Origin: Closterium sp. NIES-65
Lineage: Eukaryota > Streptophyta > Zygnematophyceae > Desmidiales > Closteriaceae
Direction of reading: 5' to 3'
Assembly: GCA_948144175.1 (NCBI GenBank)
Contig: CANXME010000394.1
Coordinates: 39,289-103,288, forward strand
Length of the DNA stretch: 64,000 nucleotides
Each line of letters opens with the position of its first letter. Positions within the stretch are counted from its first letter, which is position 1. Shown here in pieces: positions 50,501-61,910 of the stretch. The notes under the pieces were generated by a model. It was given only the letters and a program-made list of their open reading frames with translations, did not search any database and was not told the DNA's origin. A program made the translations under genes and the position numbers.

Positions 50501-53500
50501 CCCGCCCCATTCTCCAGCTTTCCATCACATCGCCCCATTCTCCCGCTTTCCATCACCCCGCCCCATTCTCCCGCTTTCCATCACCCCGCACTATTCTCCC
50601 TCTTTCCATCACCCCGCCCCATTCTCCAGCTTTCCGTCACCCAGCCCCATTATCCCGCTTTCCATCACCCCACCCCATTTTCCCGCTTTCCATCACCCCG
50701 CCCCATTCTCCCGCTTTCCATCACCCCGCCCCATTCTCAAGCTTTCCATCACCTCGCCCCATGCTCCCGCTTTCCATCACCCCGCCCCATTCTCCCGCTT
50801 TCCATCACCCCGCCCCATTCTCCCGCTTTCCATCACCCTGCCCCATTCTCCTGCTTTCCATCACCCCGCCCCATTCTCCCGCTTTCCATCACTTTGCCCC
50901 ATTCTCCCGCTTTCCATCACCCCGCCCCTTTCTTCCTCTTTCCATCACCCCGCCCCAATCTCCCGCTTTCCATCACCCCGCCCCATTCTCCCGCTTTCCA
51001 TCACCCCGCCCCATTCTCCCGCTTTCCATCACCCCGCCCCATTCTCCCGCTTTCCATCACCCCGCCCCATTCTCCCTCTTTTCATCACCCGCCCCTTTCT
51101 CCCTCTTTCCATTACCCCACCCCATTCTCCCGCCTTCCATCATCCCACCCCATTCTCCCGCTTTCCATCACCCCGCCCCATTCTCCCTCTTTCCATCACC
51201 CCGCCCCATTCTCCCGCTTTCTATCACCCCGCCCCATTCTCCCTCTTTCTTTCACCCTGCCCCATTCTCCCGCTTTCCATCACCCCGCCCCATTCTCCCG
51301 CTTTCCATCACCCCGCCCCATTCTCCCTCTTTTCATCACCCGCCCCTTTCTCCCTCTTTCCATTACCCCACCCCATTCTCCCGCCTTCCATCACCCCACC
51401 CCATTCTCCCTCTTTCCATCACCCCACCCCATTCTCCCGCTTTCCATCACCCCGCCCAATTCCCCCTCTTTCCATCAGCCCGCCCCATTCTCCCGCTTTC
51501 TATCACCCCGCCCCATTCTCCCTATTTCGATCACCCCGCCCCATTCTCCCGCTTTCCATCACCCCGCCCCATTCTCCCACTTTCCATCACCCCTCCCCAT
51601 TCTCCCTCTTTCCATCACCCCGCTCCATTCCCCCTCTTTCCATCAGCCCGCCCCATTCTCCCGCTTTCCACCACCCTGCCCCATTCTCCCGCTTTCCATC
51701 ACCCTGCCCCATTCTCCCGCTTTCCATCACCGCGCTCCATTCTCCCGCTTTCCATCACCCCGCCCCATTCTCCTGCTTTCCATCACCCCGCCCCATTCTC
51801 CCGCTTTCCATCACCCCGCCCCATTCTCCTGCTTTCCATCACCCCGCCCCATTCTCCCGCTTTCCATCACCCCACCCCATTCTCCCGCTTTCCATAACCC
51901 TGCCCTATTCTCCAGCTTTCCATCACCCCGACCCATTCTCCCTCTTTTCATCACCCCGCCCCATTCTCCCTCTTTCCATCACCTCGCCCTATTCTCCCTC
52001 TTTCCATCACCGCGCCCCATTCTCCCGCTTTCCATCACCCCGCCCCATTCTCCCGCTCCATCACCCCGCCCCATTCTTCCGCTTTCCATCACCCCGGCCC
52101 ATTCTCCCGCTTTCCATCGCCCCGCCCCATTCTTCCGCTTTCCATCACCCCGCCCCATTAACCCTCTTTCCATCACCCCGCCCCATTCTCCCTCTTTCCA
52201 TCACCGTGCCCCATTCTTCCGCTTTTCATCACCCCGCCCTATTCTCCCTCTTTCCATCACCCCGCCCCATTCTCCCGCTTTTCATCACCCCGCCCCATTC
52301 TCCCTCCTTCCATCACCCCGCCCCATTCTCCCGCTTTCCATCACTCCGCCCCATTCTCCCTCCTTCCATCACCCCGCCCCATTCTCCCTCCTTCCATCAC
52401 CCCGCCCCATTCTCCCGCTTTCCATCAGCCCGCCCCATTCTCCCGCTTTCCATCACCCCTCCCCTTTCTCCCGCTTTCCATCTCCCCGCCCCATTCTCCC
52501 GCTTTCCATCACCCCGCCCCATTCTCCCGCTTTCCATCACCCCGCCCCATTCTTCCACTTCCCATCATCCCGCCCCATTCCCCCGCTTTCGATCACCCCT
52601 CCCCATTCTCCCTCCTTCCATCACCCTGCACCATTCTCTCGCTTTCCATCACCCCGCCCCATTCTCCCGCTTTCCATCACGCCGCCCCATTCTCCCGCTT
52701 TCCATCACCCCGCCCCATTCTCCCTCCTTCCATCACCCCGCCCCATTCTCCCGCTTTCCATCACCCCGCCCCATTCTCCTTTCTTCCATCACCCCGCCCC
52801 ATTCTCCCTCATTCCATTACCCCGCCCCATTCTCCCGCTTTCCATCACCCCGCCCCATTCTCCCGCTTCCCATAACCCCACCCCATTCTCCCGCTTTCCA
52901 TCACCCCGCCACATTTTCCCACTTTCCATCACCCCGCCCCATTCTCCTTCCTTCCATCACCCCGCCCCATTCTCCCGCTTTCCATCAGCCCGCCCCATTC
53001 TCCCGGTTTCCATCACCCCGCTTCTTTCTCCCGCTTTCCATCTCCCCGCCCCATTCTCCCGCTTTCCATCACCCCGCCCCATTCTCCCGCTTTCCATCAC
53101 CCCGCCCCATTCTTCTGCTTCCCATCATCCCGCCCTATTCCACCGCTTTCCATCACCCCTCCCCATTCTCCCTCCTTCCATCACCCCGCCCCATTCTTCC
53201 GCTTTCCATCACCCGCCCCATTCTCCCGCTTTCCATCACCTCGCCCCATTCTCCCGCTTTCCATCACCCCGCCCCATTCTTTTGCTTTCCATCACCCCGC
53301 CCCATTCTCCCGCTTTCCATCACCCTGCCGCATTCACCCGCTTTCCATTACCCGCCCCATTCTCCCGCTTTCCATCAGCCCGCCCCATTCTCCCGCTTTC
53401 CATCACCCGCTCCATTCTCCCGCTTTCCATCACCCCGCCCCATTCTCCCGCTTTCCATCACCCCGCCCCATTCTCCCGCTTTCCATCACTCCGACCCATA

Positions 53501-55639
53501 CTCCCGCTTTCCATCACCCCGACCCATTCTCCCACTTTCCATCACCCCGCCCCATTCTCCCTCCTTCCATCACCCCGCCTCATTCTCCCTCCTTCCATCA
53601 CCCCGCCCCTTTCTCCCGCTTTCCATCACCTCACCATATTCTCCCGCTTTCCATCACCCAGCCCCATTCTCCCGCTTTCCATCACCCCGCCCCATTTTCC
53701 CGCTTTCCATCACCCCGCCCCATTCTCACGCTTTCCATCACCCTGCCCCAATCTCCCGCTTTCCATCACCCCGCCCCATTCTCCCTCCTTCCATCACCCC
53801 GCCCCATTCTCCCGCTTTCCATCACCCCGCCCCATTCTCCTGCTTTCCATCACCCAGCCCCATTCTCCCGCTTTCCATCACCCCGCCCCATTCTCCCGCT
53901 TTCCATCACCCCACCCCATTCTCCCTCCTTACATCACCCCGCCCCATTCTCCCTCCTTCCATCACCCCGCCCCATTCTCCCGCTTTCCATCACCCCGCCC
54001 CATTCTCTCGCTTTCCATCACCCCGCCCAATTCTCCCTCTTTCCATCACCCCGCCCCGTTCTCCCGCTTTCCATCACCCCGCCCCGTTCTCCCGCTTTCC
54101 ATCACCCAGCCCCATTCTCCCGCTTTCCATCACCCCGCCCAATTCTCCCGCCTTCCATCACCCCGCCCCATTCTCCCGCTTTCCATCACCCCGCCCCATT
54201 CTCCCTCCTTCCATCACCCTGCCCCATTCTCCCGCTTTCCATCACCCCGCCCCATTCTCCCTCCTTCCATCACCCCGCCCCATTCTCCCTCCTTCCATCA
54301 CCCCGCCCCATTCTCCCGCTTTCCATCACCCCGCCCCATTCTCCCGCTTCCCATAACCCCACCCCCTTCTCCCGCTTTCCATCACACCGCCACATTCTCC
54401 CGCTTTCTATCACCCCGCCCCATTCTCCCTCCTTTCCATCACCCCGCCCCATTCTCCCGATTTCCATCACCCCGCCCCATTCTCCCGCTTTCCATCACCC
54501 CGCCCCATTCTCCCTCTTTCCATCAGCCTGCCCCATTCTCCCTCTTTCCATCACCCCGCCCCATTCTCCCGCTTTCCATCACCCCGCCCCATTCTCCCGC
54601 TTTCCATCACCCCGCCCCATTCTCCCTCTTTCCATCACCCTGCCCCATTCTCCCTCTATCCATCACCCCGCCCAATTCTCCCGCATTCCATCACCCCGCC
54701 CCATTCTCCCTCTATCCATCACCCCACCCAATTCTTCTCTTTCCATCACCCCGCCCCATTCTCCCGCTTTCCATCACCCCGCCAAATTCTCCCACTTTCC
54801 ATCACCCCGCTCCATTCTCCCGCTTTCCATCACCCCGCCCAATTCTCCCTCTTCCCATTACCCCTCCCCATTCTCCCTCTTTCCATCACCCCGCCCCATT
54901 CTCCCGCTTTCCATCACCCCGCCCCATTCTCCCTATTTCCATCACCCCGCCCCATTCTCCCGCTTTCCATCACCCTGCCCCATTCTCCCTCTTTCCATCA
55001 CCCCGCTCCATTCTCCTGCTTTCCATCACCCCGCCCCATTCTCCCGCTTTCCATCACCCCGCTCCATTCTCCCGCTTTCCATCACCCGCCCCATTCTCCC
55101 GCTTTCCATCACCCCGCCCCATTCTCCCTCTTTCCATCACCCCGCCCCATTCTCCCTCTATCCATCACCTCGCCCAATTCTCCCGCTTTCCATCACCGCG
55201 CCCCATTCTCCTTCTTTCCATCACCCCGCCCCATTCCCTCGCTTTCCATCACCCCGCCCCATTTTCCCGCTTTCCATCACCTTGTTCCATTCTCCCGCTT
55301 TCCATCACCCTGCCCAATTCTCCCTCTTTCCATCACCCCTCCCCATTCTCCCTCTTTCCATCACCCTGCCCCATTCTCCCGCTTTCCATCACCCCGCCCC
55401 ATTCTCCCTCTTTCCATCAGCCCGCCCCATTCTCCCTCTTTCCATCACCCCGCCCCATTCTCCCGCTTTCCATCACCCCGCCCCATTCTCCCGCTTTCCA
55501 TCACCCCACCCCATTCTCCCCATTTCCATCACCTTGCCACATTCTCCCGCTTTCCATCACCCCGCTCAATTCTCCTGCTTTCCATCACCCCGTCAGATTC
55601 TCCCGCTTTCCATCACCTCGCCCCATTCTTTTGCTTTCC
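41571..55639 (+). repeat. 28-bp satellite array, C-rich strand on + (right arm)
   Basis: About 500 units of the 28-mer in the orientation opposite to the left arm. From 41571 to about 44100 the CCCTCTTT subtype dominates and CCCTCCTT is absent; 44100-46000 and 52300-54450 are rich in CCCTCCTT; 46000-52300 and 54500-55639 return to CCCTCTTT. The reverse complement of the left-arm module (CATTCTTCCGC, CCCATCATCCCGC, CATTCCCCCGC, CACCCCTCCCC in order) is at 45720-45790 and 52550-52620. A 3,500-codon open frame (41395-51897) covers most of the array and is treated as a repeat artefact. Confidence 0.97.
46391..48270 (+). repeat. Right-arm higher-order repeat with 1,036- and 1,708-bp spacing
   Basis: The rare string CGCCCCTTTCTCCCGCGTTC starts at 46391, 47427 and 48099, so the spacings are 37 and 61 units of 28 bp. 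The copies at 46391 and 48099 also share CTCCCGCTGTCC about 60 bp further on and a run of CCACCCTGCCCC units, so they are copies of one block. The middle copy is more distant. Confidence 0.75.
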
Positions 55640-55781
55640 GGCACTATGAACAGCACTATGGCAGCAACAAAGTCTTAGAACGCAACTTAGGAAGAGTTAG
55701 CAAGAGTTACGAGTTGGGAATGACTCCCAGCTCCTACAAACCCCAATAGCCGAGGTACAGTGATGTGGAACAGTGCCACAC

Positions 55782-55812
55782 GAAGGGTCTCGAAACTACC
55801 CTTCACTAGGGT
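55782..55812. other. Overlapping alternative hairpins in island C
   Basis: GAAGGGT (55782-55788) pairs with ACCCTTC (55798-55804) across 9 nt. ACCCT (55798-55802) can instead pair with AGGGT (55808-55812) across TCACT. The two stems share one arm and exclude each other. Such short dyads can occur by chance. Confidence 0.6.
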
Positions 55813-55827
55813 CTACACCAACTGAAA

Positions 55828-55855
55828 TGTTACACTACACGTTGTTATGTAACAA
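55828..55855. other. TTGTTA/TAACAA dyad in island C
   Basis: TTGTTA (55842-55847), two bases, then TAACAA (55850-55855) is a perfect 6-bp inverted repeat. TGTTACA at 55828-55834 can also pair with TGTAACA at 55848-55854. No gene in a suitable position gives it a role. Confidence 0.55.
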
Positions 55856-56003
55856 ATCTTGATATCTTGAGGTGTACCCTTTTCGCGGACTTCGTGAACA
55901 CTTGAATGTTGACACCAGGGCTCGGGTTCTTCATCACAAACTCATCCTTGAGTTCTTGATGGGTCTGCTGCACACACCTGCGACACGCCGAACGTTCGAC
56001 AGG

Positions 56004-56045
56004 CGACAAAATAGTAACCGCGCACGACAAAATAGAAACCGCGCG
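56004..56045. repeat. Two tandem 21-bp copies in island C
   Basis: CGACAAAATAG followed by TAACCGCGCA (56004-56024) repeats as CGACAAAATAG followed by AAACCGCGCG (56025-56045), matching at 19 of 21 positions. GGACACACAAAATGA after it may be a decayed third copy. The period is unrelated to the 28- and 30-bp families. Confidence 0.8.
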
Positions 56046-56076
56046 GGACACACAAAATGAATGCGTTACACGCGAC

Positions 56077-56092
56077 TAGCGATAACTCGCTA
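56077..56092. other. TAGCGA/TCGCTA hairpin in island C
   Basis: TAGCGA (56077-56082), TAAC, TCGCTA (56087-56092): a perfect 6-bp stem with a 4-nt loop. It is not followed by a T-run and ends no gene, so it is not called a terminator. Confidence 0.6.
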
Positions 56093-56099
56093 TTGACTT

Positions 56100-56215
56100 G
56101 ACACACACACTCAATATCATGACCCATCATACACACACTATTATAAGCATGAAATATATATTATCCCATGCCCTCATACCATTCCATGCACACACGCATG
56201 CACGCACACGGACAA
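56100..56215. repeat. CA-rich low-complexity tract
   Basis: Several short ACACAC runs, an AATATATATT stretch (about 56153-56162) and CACACGCATGCACGCACAC form a simple-sequence tract at the right end of island C. The TATA-like stretch has no plausible gene downstream, only satellite. Confidence 0.75.
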
Positions 56216-56724
56216 CAAGCCGAGTGCAAACCGTAGGTTGCACCAACAATTCTCCTGCTTTCCATCACCCCGCTCCATTGTCCCGCTTTCCATCACCCCG
56301 CCCAATTCTCCCTCTTTCCATCACCCCTCCCCATTCTCCCTCTTTCCATCACCCCGCCCCATTCTCCCGCTTTCCATCACCCCGCCCCATTCTCTCGCTT
56401 TCCATCACCCCGCCCAATTCTCCCTCTTTCCATCACCCCTCCCCATTCTCCCTCTTTCCATCACCCCGCCCCATTCTCCCTCTTTCCATCACCCCGCCCC
56501 ATTCTCCCGCCTTTCATCACGCCGCCCTATTCTCTCGCTTTCCACCACCCCGCCCAATTCTCCCGCTTTCCATCACCCCGCCCCATTCTCCCGCCTTCCA
56601 TCACCCCACCCCATTCTCCCTCTTTCAATCACCTCGCCCCATTATCCCGATTTCCATCACCCCGCCCCATTCTCCCTCTATCTATCACCCCGCCCAATTC
56701 TCTCACTTTCCATCACCCCGTCCC

Positions 56725-57290
56725 ATTCTCCCGTTTTCCATCACCCTGCCCCATTCTCTCGCTTTCCATCACCCCGCCTTATTCTCCCGCTTTCCATCAC
56801 CCCGCCCCATTCTCCCGATTTCCATCACCCCGCCCCATTCTCCCGCTTTCGATGACCCCGCCCCATTCTCCCGCTTTCCATCACCCCGCCCCATTCTCCC
56901 GCTTTCCAACACCCCGCCTCATTCTCCCACTTTCCATCACCCCGCCCCATTCTCACTCTTTCCATCACCCCTCCCCATTCTCCCTCTTTCCATCACCCCG
57001 CCCCATTCTCTCGCCTTCCATCACCCCACCCCATTCTCCATCTTTCCATCACCCTACCCAACCATCACCCCACCCATTCTCCCTCTATCCATCACCCCGC
57101 CCAATTCTCCCACTTTCCACCACCCCGTCCCATTCTCCCGTTTACCATCACCCTGCCCCATTCTCTCGCTTTCCATCACCCCGCCTTTTTCTCCCGCTTT
57201 CCATCACCCCGCCCCATTGTCCCGATTTCCATCACCCCGCCCCATTCTCCCGCTTTCCATGACCCCGCCCCATTCTCCCGCTTTCCATCA
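56725..57290 (+). repeat. Block duplication with about 407-bp spacing
   Basis: Units with CCCGTTTTCC or CCCGTTTACC, CGCCTTATTC or CGCCTTTTTC, CCCGATTTCC and then a GATGACCCCG or CATGACCCCG unit follow each other at about 56730-56860 and again at about 57137-57268. The same order occurs at about 1684-1812 (TTTGGATGACCCCG). The 407-bp spacing is not a multiple of 28 because of an irregular ACCCTACCCAACC unit near 57052. Confidence 0.75.
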
Positions 57291-59840
57291 CCCCGCCCCA
57301 TTCTCCCGCTTTCCAACACCCCGCCTCATTCTCCCACTTTCCATCACCCCGCCCCATTCTCACTCTTTCCATCACCCCTCCCCATTCTCCCTCTTTCCAT
57401 CACCCCGCCCCATTCTCCTGCTTTCTATCACCCCGCCCCATTCTCCCTCTTTCCATCACCCCGCCCCATTCTCCCGCTTTCCATCACCCCGCCCCATTCT
57501 CCCGATTTCCATCACCCCGCCCCATTCTCCCTCTTTCCATCACCCCGCCCGATTCTCCCGCTTTCCATCACCTCGCCCCATTCTCCCGCTTTCCATCACC
57601 CCGCCCCATTCTCCTGCTTTCCATCACCCCGCCCCATTCTCCCGCTTTCCATCACCACGCCCCATTCTCCCGCTTTCCATCACCCCGCCCCATTCTCCCT
57701 CTTTCCATCACCCCGCCCCATTCTCCCACTTTCCATCACCCCGCCCCATTTTCCCTCTTTCCATCACCCCGCCCCATTTTCCCTCTTTCACTCACCCTCG
57801 CCCCATTCTCCCGCTTTCCATCACCCCGCCCCATTTTTCCTCTTTCCATCACCCCGCCCCATTTTCCCTCTTTCACTCACCCTCGCCCCATTCTCCTGCT
57901 CTCCATCACCCCGCCCCATTTTCCCTCTTTCCATCACCCCGCCCCATTCTCCCGCCTTCCATCACCCTGCCCCATTCTCCCTCTTTCCATCACCCCACCC
58001 CATTCTCCCGCTTTCCATCACCCCGCCCCATTCTCCCGCTTTCCATCACCCCGCCCCATTCTCCCACTTTCCATCACCCCGCCCCATTCTCCCTCTTTCC
58101 ATCACCCCGCCCCATTCTCCCGCTTTCCATCACCGCGCCCCATTTTCCCTCTTTCCATCACCCCGCCCCATTCTCCCGCTTTCCATCACCCCGCCCCATT
58201 CTCCCTCTTCCCATCACCCCGCCCCATTCTCCCGCCTTTCATCACCCCGCCCCATTCTCCCGCTTTCCATCACCCCACCCAATTCTCCTGCTTCCCATCA
58301 CCCCGCCCCATTCTCCCGCCTTCCATCACCCTGCCCCATTCTCCCTCTTTCCATCACCCCGCCCCATTCTCACGCTTTCCATCACCCCGCCCCATTCTCC
58401 CTCTTTCCATCACCCCGCCCCATTCTCCCGCTTTCCATCAACCCGCCCCATTCTCCCTCTATCCATCACCCCGCCCAATTCTCCCACTTTCCATCACCCC
58501 GTCCCATTCTCCCGTTTTCCATCACCCCGCCCCATTCTCTCGCTTTCCATCACCCCGCTTTATTCTCCCACTTTCCATCACCCCACCCCATTCTCCCGCT
58601 TTATTCTCCCAATTTCCATCACCCCGCCCGATTCTCCCGCTTTCCATCACCCCGCCCCATTCTCCGGCTTTCCAACAGCCCGCCCCATTCTCCCACTTTC
58701 CATCACCTCTCCCCATTCTCCCTCTTTCCATCACCCCGCCCCATTCTCCTGCTTTCTATCACTCCGCCCCATTCTCGCTCTTTCCATCACCCTGCCCCAT
58801 TCTCCCGCCTTCCATCACCCCGCCCCATTCTCCATCTTTCCATCACCCTCCTCAATTCTCCCGCTTTCCATCACCCCGCCCCATTCTCCCGCCTTCCATC
58901 ACCCCAGCCCATTCTCCATCTTTCCATCACCCCGCCCCATTCTCCCGCTTTCCATTACCCCGCCCCATTCTCCCGCTTTTCATCACCCCGCCCCATTCTC
59001 CCGCTTTCTATAACCCCACCCCATTCTCCCGCTTTCCATCACCCCGCCCCATTCTCCCGCTTTCCATCACCCCGCCCCATTCTCCCGCTTTCCATCACCC
59101 CGCCCCATTCTCCCGCTTTCCATCACCCCGCCCCATTCTCCCGCTTTCCATCACCCCGTCCCGTTCTCTCGCTTTCCATCACCCCGGCCCATTCTCCCGC
59201 TTTCTATCACCCCGCCCGCTCCATTCTCCCGCTTTCCATCACCCCGCCCAATTCTCCCTCTTTCCATCACCCCTCCCCATTCTCCCTCTTGCCATCACCC
59301 CGCCCCATTCTCCCTCTTTCCATCACCCTGTCCCATTCTCCCGCCTTTCATCACCCCGCCCCATTCTCCCGCCTTTCATCACCCCGCCCAATTCTCCCGC
59401 TTTCCATCACCCCTCCCAATTCTCCTGTTTCCATCACCCCGCCCCATTCTCCCGCTTTCCATCACCCCGCCCCATTCTCCCTCTTTCCATCACCCAGCCC
59501 CATTCTCTCGCTTTCCATCACCCCGCCCCGTTCTCCCTCTTTCCATCACCCCGCCCCATTCTCCCTCTTTCCATCACCCTGCCCCATTCTCCCACTTTCT
59601 ATCACCCCGCGCCATTTTCCCTCTTTCCATCACCCCGCCCCATTCTCCCGCTTTCCATCACCCTGCCCCATTCTCTTGCTTTTTATCATCCCGCTCCATT
59701 GTCCCGCTTTCCATCACCCCTCCCCATTATCCCTTTTTCCATCACCCCGCCCCATTCTCCCGCTTTCCATCACCCCGCCCCATTCTCCCTCTTTCCATCA
59801 CCCCGCCCCATTCTCCCTCTTTCCATCACCCCGCCCCATT

Positions 59841-61330
59841 CTCCATCTTTACATCAACCCGCCCCACTCTCCCGCCTTCCATCACCCCGCCCCATTCTCC
59901 ATCTTTCCATCACCCTGCCCAATTCTCCCGCCTTCCATCACCCCACCCCATTCTCCCGTCTTCCATCACCCCGCCCCATTCTCCCTCTTTCCATCACCCT
60001 GACCCATTCTCCCGCTTTCCATCACCCCGCCCCATTCTCCCTCTTTCCATCACCCCGCCCCATTCTCCCTCTTTCCATCACCCCGCCCCATTCTCCCGCT
60101 TTCCATCACCCCGCCCCATTCTCCCTCTTTCCATCACCCTGCCCCATTCTCCCGCTTTCCATCACCCCGCCCCATTCTCCCGCTTTCCATCACCCCGCCC
60201 CATTCTCCCTCTTTCCATCACCCCGCCCCATTCTCCCTCTTTCCATCACCCCGCCCCATTCTCCCTCTTTCCATAACCCCGCCCCATTCTCCCGCTTTCC
60301 GTCACCCCGCCCCATTCTCCCTCTTTCCATCACCCCGCCCCGTTCTCCCGCTTTCCATCACCCCGCCCCATTCTCCCGCTTTCCATCACCCCGCCCCATT
60401 CTCCCGCTTTCCACCACCCCGCCCCATTCTCCCTCTTTCCATAACCCCGCCCCATTCTCCCGCTTTCCATCACCCCGCCCCATTCTCCCTCTTTCCATCA
60501 CCCCGCCCCGTTCTCCCGCTTTCCATCACCCGGCCCCATTCTCCCGCTTTCCATCACCCCGCCCCATTCTCCTGCTTTCCATCACCCCGCCCCATTCTCC
60601 CTCTTCCCATCACCCCGCCCCATTCTCTCGCTTTCTATCACCCCGCCCCATTCTCCCGCTTTTCATCACCCCGCCCCATTCTCCCGCTTTCCATCACCCC
60701 GTCCTATTCTCCCTCTTTCCATCACCCCGCCCCATTCTCCCGCTTTCCATCACCCCGCCCCATTCTTCCTCTTTCCATCTCCCCGCCCCATTCTCCCTCT
60801 TTCCATCACCCCGCCCCATTCTCCCGCTTTCCATAACCCCGCCCCATTCTCCCTCTTTCCATCACCCCGCCCCATTCTCCCACTTTCCATCACCCCGCCC
60901 CATTCTCCCTCTTCCCATCACCCCGCCCCATTCTCTCGCTTTCCATCACCCCGCCCCATTCTCCCGCTTTTCATCACCCCGCCCCATTCTCCCGCTTTCC
61001 ATCACCCCGTCCCATTCTTCCTCTTTCCATCACCCCGCCCCATTCTCCCGCTTTCCATCACCCCGCCCCATTCTTCCTCTTTCCATCTCCCCGCCCCATT
61101 CTCCCTCTTTCCATCACCCCGCCCCATTCTCCCTCTTTCCATCACCCTGCCCCATTCTCCCACTTTCCATCACCCCGCCCCATTCTCCATCTTTACATCA
61201 CCCCGCCCCACTCTCCCGCCTTCCATCACCCCGCCCCATTCTCCATCTTTCCATCACCCTGCCCAATTCTCCCGCCTTCCATCACCCCACCCCATTCTCC
61301 CGTCTTCCATCACCCCGCCCCATTCTCCCT
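59841..61330 (+). repeat. 1,344-bp-spaced higher-order repeat
   Basis: CTCCATCTTTACATCA starts at 59841 and 61185, exactly 48 units of 28 bp apart. In both places it is followed by CCCACTCTCCCGCC, CTCCATCTTTCC, GCCCAATTCTCCCGCC and CTCCCGTCTTCC units in the same order. Confidence 0.8.
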
Positions 61331-61910
61331 CTTTCCATCACCCTGACCCATTCTCACGCTTTCCATCACCCTGCCCCATTCTCCCTCTTTCCATCACCCC
61401 GCCCCATTCTCCCTCTTTCCATCACCCCGCCCCATTCTCCCGCTTTCCATCACCCCGCCCCATTCTCCCTCTTTCCATCACCCTGCCCCATTCTCCCGCT
61501 TTCCATCACCCCGCCCCATTCTCCCGCTTTCCATCACCCCGCCCCATTCTCCCGCTTTCCATCACCCCGCCCCGTTCTCCCTCTTTCCATCACCCCGCCC
61601 CATTCTCCCGCTTTCCATCACCCCGCCCCATTCTCCCTCTTTCCATCTCCCCGTCCCATTCTCCCTCTTTCCATCACCCCGCCCCATTCTCCCTCTTTCC
61701 ATCACCGCGCCCCATTCTCCAGCTTTCCGTCACCCCGCCCTATTCTCCCTCTTTCCATCACCCCGCCCCATTCTCCCTCTTTCCATCACCCCAACCCATT
61801 CTCCCGCTTTCCATCACCCCGCCCCATTCTCCCTCTTTCCATCACCCCGCCCCATTCTCCCTCTTTCCATCACCCCGCCCCATTCTCCCGCTTTCCATCA
61901 CCCCGCGCCA

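Larger units (their letters stand above)
55640..56246. other. Unique island C (607 bp), no gene assigned
   Basis: The largest non-satellite stretch. The 28-mer stops after CTTTCC and resumes at ATTCTCC, so 14 bp of a unit are missing and no target-site duplication is present. Three weak coding-like tracts were seen: a + tail to about 55749 (reading HYEQHYGSNKVLERNLGR), a + frame at 55872-56060 (62 codons, with heptads RQNSNRA and RQNRNRA) and a - frame at 56051-55845 (68 codons, containing HQELKDEFVMKNPSPG). None is long, none matches a family I recognise, and the last two overlap antisense. The right third (about 56100-56215) is CA-rich low-complexity DNA. A degenerate gene or transposon fragment is possible but not shown. 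Confidence 0.75.

Noticed and set aside
41395..51897. 3,500-codon open frame, Pro/Ser/Phe/His-rich with a 28-residue period, resembling an extensin or other structural protein
   Set aside because: It starts in the 30-mer, crosses a unique junction and continues through a 28-mer that is stop-free in every C-strand phase. The same peptide period appears wherever this satellite occurs, in any frame and either orientation. There is no signal peptide, no promoter and no non-repeat coding sequence.
55990..56010. tRNA-like B box (ACGTTCGACAGG)
   Set aside because: It does not match the B-box consensus, and no A box or cloverleaf could be found around it.
55845..56060. Overlapping 62-codon (+) and 68-codon (-) frames in island C as genes
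   Set aside because: Short, antisense to each other, no recognised family, and the + frame's heptads come from a 21-bp tandem repeat.
56077..56092. Rho-independent terminator
   Set aside because: A perfect stem, but no T-run and no upstream gene.
56150..56165. TATA-like element as a promoter
   Set aside because: It lies within a simple-sequence tract and only satellite DNA follows.
55640..56246. Island C as a MITE or other DNA transposon
   Set aside because: No terminal inverted repeats or target-site duplication at the ends; the host repeat has lost 14 bp at the insertion point.
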